From Flavobacteriales bacterium (GTDB lineage: Bacteria > Bacteroidota > Bacteroidia > Flavobacteriales_D > CAJJDF01), in NCBI GenBank assembly GCA_020630395.1, contig JAHDBM010000007.1:16312-80311 (forward strand): a stretch of DNA of 64,000 nt, in the 5' to 3' direction. A program made the translations under genes and the position numbers. The notes under the pieces are model-generated. The model was not told where the DNA came from. It did not search any database and worked only from the letters and a program-made list of their open reading frames with translations. Of the stretch, positions 57,901 through 64,000 are shown piece by piece. Each line of letters begins with the position of its first letter. Within the stretch, counting starts at the first letter, position 1.

Positions 57901-60443
57901 ATCAACATGATTCTATAATAAATGCTGATTTAATTCATGCGGGTGACTATATATTAACGATTACCGAAAACGGATGTAGTACAAGTGATACAACAAACGT
58001 AATTATTAATCCTATACCTACTGCAAATGCGGGAAGTAATGCTCCATTATGTATTAACGATACCTTGAGATTAACTGCTAACACAGTTGCTGGAGCAACT
58101 TATTCTTGGTCTGGGCCTAATGGATTTACATCTGGTTTACAAAATCCAACTATCAATACAGTTACTGCAGCAATGAGTGGTAATTATTTCCTAGAAGTTG
58201 AATTAAATGGTTGTGTTGGGTATGATACTATTACAGTTAACATTGGTGTTAATCTGCTTATTAATGCAAATGGAAATTCTCCTGTATGCGAAGGTGATAG
58301 TATTATTTTATCTGTTACTAATGTTGTTGGAGCAAGCTATTCTTGGACAGGACCTAATGGCTTCACATCTATATTGCAAAACCCTAAAATACCGAATAGC
58401 ACGTTAGCTATGGATGGTCGATATTTTGTTACAGCCAGTCAACCTAGTGGTTGTAATGGTATTGATTCTATTGATATTGTAATAACACCACTTCCTCAAA
58501 TTAATTTATCTAGCAATAATCCTATATGTCAAGATGATACTATCTTTTTAAATACTATCAATTTTCCTGGAGTAAATTACTCTTGGACTGGACCTAATGG
58601 TTTTACTTCAAATATTCATAATCCATTTATACCAAATGCTCAAACCACAATGGATGGGTATTACGTATTAACAGCAACTGCAAATGGATGTTCAGCAATA
58701 GATAGTATACTTATAAGAGTTACCCCTCTACCAACTATAAATGCTTCTTCTAACTCTCCTATTTGTAATGGAGATACCATAAAATTATTTAATAACATTG
58801 TGCCTGGAGCGACCTATAATTGGTCTGGACCGAACGGATTTAATCAAGTTGGTTCTAATCCATTTATTTTAGATGCTCAACCTATAGATGATGGTGATTA
58901 TTACTTAGAAATTATTTCGGGTGGATGTTCTAACTTTGATACAACATCTGTTGTAATTCTTCCGCTACCTGTAGTTGTAGCAAATGGTAATACTCCTGTT
59001 TGTCAGGATGACACCTTGTTTTTAACATCCAATGCTATTATTGGAGCAACTTACCAATGGACTGGTCCTAATGGTTACGTAGCAACTACTCAAAATGCTA
59101 TATTACCAAACATTAAACTTGCAGATGCTGGACAATATATAGTTAGAGCCGAAGTAAATGGATGTTATGGATATGATACATTAGATGTTCAAGTTCTTCC
59201 ATTACCTGTCGCTATTGCTAATAGTAACTCGCCTGTATGTATTGGAGATACCATATACTTAACTGCTGCAAATTCTGTTGGTGCAACATACAGTTGGATA
59301 GGACCTAATGGTTTTATATCTGCTTTACAAAATCCTTTTATTCCTAATGCTACAGCTTTAGCATCTGGCAATTACATCTTAACTACTTTATTAAATGGTT
59401 GCCCTAATCGAGACACGGTAACGGTATTAGTAACACCAATTGTTCCGGCAACCATAAACCCTGCTGGTCCTTTTTGTTACAATGATGCACAAGTTATATT
59501 AACTGCTGTTAATCCAGGTGGACAATGGAGTGGAAATGGAATTATTAATGCGGGTATTGGAGATTTTTCTCCTGTATTTGCTGGTGCAGGAACACATACC
59601 ATTACCTATATCTCTCCCGGAGCTTGTCCGGATACACAGAGTATTAATATAATTGTACATCCTCAACAAAATACACAGGTCGTACTAGATCAAACTATTG
59701 GCTGTGCTCCTTTAACGGTTAATGGAACAACCACCAATATTGGTAATTTAGATTGTAAATGGTTTATTGATAATAATCCTGTATCGGATAATTGTATTGG
59801 ATTTACTGAAATATTTACAACTGAAGGATGCTTTGACCTTCGATTAGATATTATTGATGCAAATGGATGTTCCAATACAGTTGTATATCCTGATACTATT
59901 TGTACTCATCCTATTCCACAGGCTTTATTTGATTACCCTAATAAAAAGTACACCATCTTTAACTCTACAGTAGATTTCTTTAATAACTCAATTAATGGAG
60001 ACACATACTTATGGACGTTTATGGGAATAAACACCACTAACCTAGTTGATCCTACTTATACTTTCCCAGATGTTGCAGGCGACTATGAAGTATGTTTAGA
60101 AGTAACATCTATAAATGGTTGTAAAGACACGTTATGTAAAGATGTTTCCATTGTTGATGTACCCTATTTCTATGTGCCAAATGCCTTCACTCCTAATAAA
60201 GATGGTTTTAATGATGTATTCCAACCTATTATCTCTGAAGTAAATATTGAACAATACGAATTTCAAATCTTTAATAGATGGGGACAATTACTTTTTGAAA
60301 CCAAAGAATTAAACGAAGGTTGGGATGGAATGTACCAAGGATTATTATCGCAAACTGATACTTATGTTTGGAAAGTAAAACTTAAAGAAACAAATGATAT
60401 TGAAGTGAAAGTGTATATTGGACATTTTTCGATAGTGAGGTAA
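51990..60443 (+). CDS. Giant T9SS CHU_C surface protein with 27 Ig/PKD-like repeats; true start probably upstream (51963 ATC or 51972 ATA)
   Basis: 2817 aa; repeating unit SNSPVCEGDTLxLTANTVAGATYSWTGPNGFTSxxQNPxI...GxYxLTxTLNGCxxxDTInVxInPxP; C-terminal FYVPNAFTPNKDGFNDVFQP...IFNRWGQLLFET...GWDGMYQG. Confidence 0.92.
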   Translation: MFTIPLVSLGQPANDICLNNTNIGSLPTPGTCVAGLQDGAQVTINGTTVGANPEFPYPSATGSCAGSISGTSNPANDVWYSFTSTGTTLNFDITGLPNANVVIYEGGVCGAFQYVRGCMKADAAGNGNFSITPVGVGATFYAQVSSDDTTNASDGPFTLRIDNDIDCDNCFRNGTLTANPAPLNGTYQPGQVVSFCFEVTEWEQMNTNWFHGVQLDFGTGWNGVVSNPTPANTCMTVPGGPPHGSWDYYPAGIGVVNGTNWTRGFYFTEANNPIGPAFSYGDDCGGNTVSWTFCWDLTVTAGCDPNADLSVTINTSGDGESGSWMSPACIPDEPFTFNATKEDIPPVYPSINSPLCIGDNLQLTCNTVAGGTYSWTGPNGFTAAIQNPTRNNITANDTGFYVLTITRNGCTNTDSVKLNLKSILVLNPVSNSPICQGDTLKITVDTITGATYSWTGPLGYTSPNQNISRPNGLSSFSGKYYINTTANGCSGTDSITVTVNVPAKATAYSNSPVCLDSSIIFSAQFAVGATYSWTGPNGFTSAIRNPTINQAALINQGQYILEVMLNGCPSYDTINVIVNTPPSAVANANTPLCEGDTLRLTANTVAGATYEWTGPNGFTSVIQNPTINTVTLAMSGSYILTTTLNGCPAHDTIAVVINFTPTINTSSNTPICEGDSIFLFSGNNSATTYAWSGPNGFTANISNPKIGNTSVINSGDYMLTLSLNGCSIIDTTTVTVNPTPTIIAGSNTPVCENDTLFLTANGTAGSSYSWTGPNGFTSVLQNPFIANTSAVHNGRYYVTTTLGSCSAIDSTDVIITPLPTLTVTSNNPVCENDTLFLNAGNSTAATYSWTGPNGFTSNLENPFVPNFTSALNGFYVLEISENGCTNSDSVNITAQGIPLIVMGSNAPICELDTLRLTANFIAGATYSWSGPNGFTSAIQNPSINNVTVLNSGDYYLTISNLGCSSTDTLSIIIDPKPTSIAGSNSPVCEGDPLNLTAGFVPAASYDWTGPNAFNSNLQNPSLTPAALNMTGNYILTTNLNDCMTSDTISVIINPIPTVTITASDSLCETDTLFLNANTVAGATYGWTGPNGFNSVLQNPVINSVNASHIGEYILTITLNGCSNTDTLDFFVKPKPNAIAGSNSPICEGDDINLTTNAIVGATYSWSGPNGYSSAVQNPTLTPSALNMSGDYYLAIDLNGCLSYDTINVTVNPLPNVNANSALVVCQFDSISLSTPIVVGATYQWTGPNGYTSNNSDSTFFAGSTNLSGTYKIVVTLNGCSDSTEINVTVNETPQAIANGNTPLCERDTLNLTANNITSGTFNWTGPNGFTSILQNPSLNGVTLTNAGWYYLTTTHTTNGCFSIDSVEITINPTPTAIAGSNSPVCEEDTIFLTANNDPLASYNWTGPNGFTSVIQNPFIPNAQLINTGQYIVTLSTAQGCSDSDTINLIINPKPNAVAGSNSPICEGEDLNLTANTIVGATYSWSGPNGYSSAIQNPTLTPSVISMSGDYYLAIDLNGCISYDTVNVIVNPLPNVNANSALVVCQFDSISLSTPIVGGATYQWTGPNGYTSNSNDTTFYADVTTLSGTYKVIVTLNGCSDSTEINVTVNETPDAVANGNTPLCERDTLNLTANNITSGTFSWTGPNGFTSALQNPSINGVTSANAGWYYVTTTHPTNGCFDVDSVEITINYTPTAIAGSNSPICEQDTIFLTANNDPLASYNWTGPNGFTSIIQNPFIPNAQLINSGQYIVTLSTAFGCIDSDTINVLVNPKPIADVGTDQTLCDNDTLFLTAQNQSGATYNWTGPNGFTSVIQNPFIPNVNATHGGLYILTVTLNGCTDEDTVDITINPNPSAIANSNTPVCEDDTLRITSNQVTGATYQWTGPNGFTSINQNDSIVPVSLLANGDYYLEITLNGCTSYDTTSVVIVPKPIAISTSNSPVCEHDTIRLTSNFIAGATYYWTGPNGFISINQHDSIINADLIHAGDYILTITENGCSTSDTTNVIINPIPTANAGSNAPLCINDTLRLTANTVAGATYSWSGPNGFTSGLQNPTINTVTAAMSGNYFLEVELNGCVGYDTITVNIGVNLLINANGNSPVCEGDSIILSVTNVVGASYSWTGPNGFTSILQNPKIPNSTLAMDGRYFVTASQPSGCNGIDSIDIVITPLPQINLSSNNPICQDDTIFLNTINFPGVNYSWTGPNGFTSNIHNPFIPNAQTTMDGYYVLTATANGCSAIDSILIRVTPLPTINASSNSPICNGDTIKLFNNIVPGATYNWSGPNGFNQVGSNPFILDAQPIDDGDYYLEIISGGCSNFDTTSVVILPLPVVVANGNTPVCQDDTLFLTSNAIIGATYQWTGPNGYVATTQNAILPNIKLADAGQYIVRAEVNGCYGYDTLDVQVLPLPVAIANSNSPVCIGDTIYLTAANSVGATYSWIGPNGFISALQNPFIPNATALASGNYILTTLLNGCPNRDTVTVLVTPIVPATINPAGPFCYNDAQVILTAVNPGGQWSGNGIINAGIGDFSPVFAGAGTHTITYISPGACPDTQSINIIVHPQQNTQVVLDQTIGCAPLTVNGTTTNIGNLDCKWFIDNNPVSDNCIGFTEIFTTEGCFDLRLDIIDANGCSNTVVYPDTICTHPIPQALFDYPNKKYTIFNSTVDFFNNSINGDTYLWTFMGINTTNLVDPTYTFPDVAGDYEVCLEVTSINGCKDTLCKDVSIVDVPYFYVPNAFTPNKDGFNDVFQPIISEVNIEQYEFQIFNRWGQLLFETKELNEGWDGMYQGLLSQTDTYVWKVKLKETNDIEVKVYIGHFSIVR
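53035..59455 (+). repeat. In-frame tandem protein repeat, 27 units of about 79 aa (about 237 bp)
   Basis: 27 occurrences of the W[TSI]GP[NL][GA][FY] core counted in the translation. Confidence 0.9.
55389..57302 (+). repeat. Higher-order tandem duplication: two copies of a four-unit block, period 957 bp (319 aa)
   Basis: aaaccaaatgc at 55389 recurs at 56346; ttggagtggtcctaatggatattcttctgc at 55481 recurs at 56438 (both offsets 957). Confidence 0.85.
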
Positions 60444-60492
60444 TTTGACTTCTTTCTGCAATCATTATATAAATGTTCCTTAAAAAAAATCC

Positions 60493-61656
60493 ATGGAAAA
60501 ATTAGAAAGTGATTGTTTTCTGCTCGATAAAGAGAAAAACACAATATTTGACTTGTATAAATTAAATGAATTTAGAATTAGTGATGGGTTGTTTGTAGCT
60601 TACCAAGGAGTAATTCATAATATTGAAGAAATAATTAAACTAGAAGCAAACTTATTTCAATCAAGCGGGCTAAAAGGGCTAAAGGGTTCTTTCTTTTCAG
60701 ACTACTCTAAACATACTAACTATTTTATATGGTTTTCAATTTCATTGACTAATTATTTAAGGTTGGTGTTTTTTGTAGAACTTATAACTGAAAAAGAATG
60801 GAATCTTAAAGATCTAGAAGAACGTAATAATAAAGAAACTTTAAAAACATTTATTAGAGAAAATATTAGCAGTGTTATTCCAGAGATTTATAAATGGAGA
60901 AATAAAGTATCTGCTCATTACTCTATAACCGACCCTCACAACAGAGATAATCTTTCTACTTTAATTAACTCAACTAATATGGTCTCATATCAGTGTCCTT
61001 TTTTTATAACTAATGGTTATACACATTCTAATAAAGATACAGCTGGTGATAAACCAAATATTCAACCATGGTCAATTACCGTAGAATTTGAAAAACTAAA
61101 AGATCGGTTTTTTAGTGAATTGAACAATTTAAGTATTAAAAATCGACTTATACAAATTGCTCCTAAAACAAAGTCAAGTGATGATTTTGATGCTATTAAC
61201 TTCGCTACTAATATTTTTACTCAGAATGAGAATTTAAATAAGAATGAAGGTGTACTAAATTATGATTTAATAAAGCAATTGTTTGAAAAAAAAAAGTTTG
61301 AAAAAGCATTATCCGAATTAAAAAAAATGATAAAAAACGAACCTTCAAACGGTACTTTATGGCATAATTTTATTTCCTGTCTTTTAAACTTAGAAGAAAA
61401 TGTAATTGTAACTAAAGTTTTATCAATTCTAGAAAGCAATAAACTACTTACAATACAAATGCTAGTTTTAAATATTAAAATGATGGGCATTAATTCCAAA
61501 TTTGATGAAATAGTTGAATTACACTCTAAAATGTCTATTGAAGATCTTAAAGCCTTAAATGAGTTTGATAAAAAAAATGGAGGGATAAACTTCTTGATAG
61601 AGAACTCTAAAATTATAGTTAATCCGAAAGATTTCGTTTATCCAACATTCAATTAG
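60493..61656 (+). CDS. HEPN-like N-terminal domain with helical-repeat (TPR-like) C-terminus, unknown function
   Basis: IPEIYKWRNKVSAHYSI (R-x5-H) in an all-helical N-terminal half; C-terminal KKFEKALSELKKMIKNEPSNGTLWHNFISCLLNLEEN. Confidence 0.5.
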   Translation: MEKLESDCFLLDKEKNTIFDLYKLNEFRISDGLFVAYQGVIHNIEEIIKLEANLFQSSGLKGLKGSFFSDYSKHTNYFIWFSISLTNYLRLVFFVELITEKEWNLKDLEERNNKETLKTFIRENISSVIPEIYKWRNKVSAHYSITDPHNRDNLSTLINSTNMVSYQCPFFITNGYTHSNKDTAGDKPNIQPWSITVEFEKLKDRFFSELNNLSIKNRLIQIAPKTKSSDDFDAINFATNIFTQNENLNKNEGVLNYDLIKQLFEKKKFEKALSELKKMIKNEPSNGTLWHNFISCLLNLEENVIVTKVLSILESNKLLTIQMLVLNIKMMGINSKFDEIVELHSKMSIEDLKALNEFDKKNGGINFLIENSKIIVNPKDFVYPTFN

Positions 61657-61845
61657 AAAATAATAAAAAAAAATTATCTCCAAAGAGCATTTTTTTTTAG
61701 TATTAACAAAGAGATAAGCAAAAGTTTTTTTAACCTTAAAAAGGATAAAATCGATTTATAACTTATTACTTTAGTATTGTTTTATGAACAATAAAAGACT
61801 AGAACCAGTTATCACCTCCTTAGAAGAGAAATGGTCTATAAAAAA

Positions 61846-63312
61846 TTATATCCCTCTCAAAAAAGCTGAATACGTATCTCTAAACTGAATACCTTCGGTA
61901 AACTTCTCCTTCATTAGTTTTTCGTTTTCTACTAATGCCCACAGTATAAATTCTTTTAAGAAATAAATGGTTGCTGCATCCTCTACATTGGGCTGATAAG
62001 TTTGTAAAATATCATGTAATGGTGTAATACTATCTAATTGTTTACGATACTCTTTTTCAGTTAAATCATCATATAATTCAAATTCACCTTCGTCTACAAA
62101 CCAATCAACAATAGGCTGAAACCATTGAGATTCTCCTGGTTTTTCTAATTTCTCAATTTTAGGGAAATAAGTGATAAATAAACTTTTAATCGCATCTCCA
62201 ATTAAATATTCTGCTACTTTAGCTGCTCCCTCCTGCTCTCCCTCGTACACTAACTCTACTTTACCTGTTATTGCGGGAATAATAGCTCTAAAATCATTTA
62301 ATCGTATAGTCGTAGCTGTATCTCCAGATTGCAACATTCTTCTTTCAGCAGCAGATAATAAATTTTGAAAAGCTGTTATACTCATACGAGCACTAACTCC
62401 AGACTTTACATCAATAAAATCACTTTCTCTTGCTTCGAAACTAATTTGCTCTACAATATCTTTCGCAAGTTCTGGGACTTCAATATTGGAATAGTCTCCC
62501 GCTATCTTCTTAACTTCTTGTTCAGTAATTGTTTTAGCTGTTGCAACATCTTTAGGGTAATGCGTTAATATTTGTGAACCAATTCTATCTTTTAAAGGTG
62601 TTACAATACTTCCTCTATTGGTATAATCTTCAGGGTTGGCAGTAAATACAAACTGCATATCTAATGGTAATCTCAATTTAAATCCCCTTATTTGAATATC
62701 CCCTTCTTGTAAAATATTAAATAAGGCTACTTGTATTCGTGCCTGTAAATCGGGTAATTCATTAATTACAAAAATACACCTGTTGGCTCTTGGTATCATT
62801 CCGTAATGAATAACTCGATCATCTGCATAACTTAATTTAAGGTTTGCAGCTTTTATTGGATCAACATCTCCAATAATATCGGCTACTGTTACATCTGGTG
62901 TAGCAAGTTTTTCCGCAAAACGATCATCTCTATGCAACCAAGTTATAGGAGTATCATCTCCTTTTTGTTTTATTAGTTCAACCGCAAATCTAGATATAGG
63001 CTGTTGAGGATCGTCATTAATTTCTGATCCTTCAACTACAGGGATATATTCATCTAGTAATTGTACCATTAGCCTTGCTAAACGTGTTTTTGCCTGACCT
63101 CTTAATCCCAATAAATTAATATTGTGTTTAGAAAGTATTGCTCTCTCTAACTCCGGAATTACAGTTGATTCATAACCATGAATACCTTCAAAAACTGTCG
63201 TTCCCTCTTTTATATGGTTAATTAAATTATCTCTTAATTCATCTTTTATTGACTTAGAAACAATTCCTGCTTTCTTTAATTCTCCAAGTGTTTTTATTGA
63301 TGGTTTACTCAT
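61846..63312 (-). CDS. MoxR/Mg-chelatase-like AAA+ ATPase
   Basis: GLRGQAKTRLARLM P-loop, CIFVINELPDLQARIQVALFNILQEGDIQIRG, FVFTANPEDYTNRGSIVTPLKDRIGSQI. Confidence 0.88.
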   Translation of the reverse strand: MSKPSIKTLGELKKAGIVSKSIKDELRDNLINHIKEGTTVFEGIHGYESTVIPELERAILSKHNINLLGLRGQAKTRLARLMVQLLDEYIPVVEGSEINDDPQQPISRFAVELIKQKGDDTPITWLHRDDRFAEKLATPDVTVADIIGDVDPIKAANLKLSYADDRVIHYGMIPRANRCIFVINELPDLQARIQVALFNILQEGDIQIRGFKLRLPLDMQFVFTANPEDYTNRGSIVTPLKDRIGSQILTHYPKDVATAKTITEQEVKKIAGDYSNIEVPELAKDIVEQISFEARESDFIDVKSGVSARMSITAFQNLLSAAERRMLQSGDTATTIRLNDFRAIIPAITGKVELVYEGEQEGAAKVAEYLIGDAIKSLFITYFPKIEKLEKPGESQWFQPIVDWFVDEGEFELYDDLTEKEYRKQLDSITPLHDILQTYQPNVEDAATIYFLKEFILWALVENEKLMKEKFTEGIQFRDTYSAFLRGI

Positions 63313-63992
63313 CCTTTAATTCGTTTTTTTCTGTTTGTTTCGTAATCTTCAAAAATCATCTCTCCTAATCCTCTTAATCCTGTGTAAAATGCTTTTCCTT
63401 GATTAGCTTCTGTAAAATTCTCTACAAACTCCATGAGATATTCATCTCTAGCAATCATAAAAGTGGTAATGGGTATTTTTAGTTTTCTTGCTTGAGCTGC
63501 CATAGTGTAACACTTCTCTGTCACGTAAGGATCAAGACCAAAAGAATTTTTATAATAACTTCCATCTCGTTCTTTTATACAGCTAGGCTTACCATCTGTA
63601 ATCATGAAAATTTGTTTGTTTGTATTTCGCTTTCTTCTTAAAATATCTAACGCAAGATTTAATCCTGCAACTGTATTCGTATGATATGGACCAACTTGTA
63701 AATAAGGTAAATCCTTTATTTTTATTGGCCATGCATCATTTCCAAATACAATAATATCAATACTGTCTTTTGGATAACGTGTTGTTATTAATTGAGATAG
63801 CGCCATGGCTACTTTCTTAGCAGGAGTAATACGATCTTCACCATATAAAATCATAGAATGACTTATATCGATCATCAAAACGGTACTCATAGAGGCTTTA
63901 AATGAGCTTTCTTCTACCACTAAATCATTCTCGGTTAGATTAAAATCTCCAACACCATTATTGATTTGAGCATTTCGAATACTCTCGGTCAT
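63309..63992 (-). CDS. VWA-domain protein (MIDAS), probably 5'-truncated by window edge
   Basis: VLMIDISHSMILYGEDRITPAKKVAMALSQL (MIDAS DxSxS), MITDGKPSC; ATGA overlap with the MoxR-like gene; frame remains open toward 64000. Confidence 0.87.
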   Translation of the reverse strand: MTESIRNAQINNGVGDFNLTENDLVVEESSFKASMSTVLMIDISHSMILYGEDRITPAKKVAMALSQLITTRYPKDSIDIIVFGNDAWPIKIKDLPYLQVGPYHTNTVAGLNLALDILRRKRNTNKQIFMITDGKPSCIKERDGSYYKNSFGLDPYVTEKCYTMAAQARKLKIPITTFMIARDEYLMEFVENFTEANQGKAFYTGLRGLGEMIFEDYETNRKKRIKG

Positions 63993-64000
63993 GGATATCT

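Noticed and set aside
53035-59455. Long regular ~237-bp periodicity that could suggest CRISPR or satellite DNA
   Set aside because: Period is in frame, units diverge at synonymous sites, and the translation gives Ig/PKD-like domains with a CHU_C tail; no short identical repeats or spacers.
52826-59875. Minus-strand and alternate-frame ORFs within the giant repeat gene (e.g. 52826-53020, 55715-55939, 56871-57107, 58207-58407, 59690-59875)
   Set aside because: Shadow ORFs generated by the repeat's codon pattern; no independent coding signal.
61657-61740. ttatctc…gagataa arms with a ~30-nt AT-rich loop
   Set aside because: Seven-bp arms in very AT-rich DNA are expected by chance.
61846-63312. 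Non-canonical Walker A (GLRGQAKT) and Walker B with Asn (VINELPDL) in the AAA+ protein
   Set aside because: Matches what I recall as normal for this MoxR/Mg-chelatase-related family, so not treated as unusual.
1-64000. tRNA, rRNA, IS elements, prophage, restriction-modification or CRISPR-cas loci
   Set aside because: No cloverleaf, transposase, integrase, methyltransferase or Cas-like sequence was recognised in the intergenic regions or ORFs.

Overview
This is an AT-rich chromosomal window that looks like Bacteroidetes (Flavobacteriia/Crocinitomicaceae-like). Support for that comes from T9SS CHU_C and type-A C-terminal tails, DUF5723 proteins, a complete Na+-NQR operon, and TAnnTTTG -7 boxes. 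I find no convincing tRNA, rRNA, CRISPR array, prophage or IS element. Most of the window is housekeeping: fabI, nqrA-F, a CBS-type cysteine synthase, an MsbA-like ABC exporter, a YggS-family gene, ftsK, lolA, lpdA, arfB, miaE, pdxH and a MoxR/VWA pair. Secreted or surface proteins are interspersed. The strongest 'second look' candidates are: (1) a 1667-aa protein joining an SLC12-type cation-chloride cotransporter (permease plus cytosolic domain) to a long helical region and a C-terminal degenerate P-loop/AAA-STAND-like domain with a winged-helix-like end, overlapping by TTGA with an MscS-like channel gene; (2) a 2817-aa T9SS adhesin with 27 Ig/PKD-like repeats, including a 957-bp, four-unit higher-order duplication; (3) two exported-protein genes whose signal peptides can only be completed from ATT or ATC/ATA codons; (4) a membrane-anchored small protein with a T9SS-like C-terminal tail; (5) a C-terminally extended NqrC; (6) a HEPN-like plus helical-repeat protein; and (7) several uncatalogued palindromes and repeats in intergenic DNA. 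All family calls are by eye from the translated ORFs; no searches were run.
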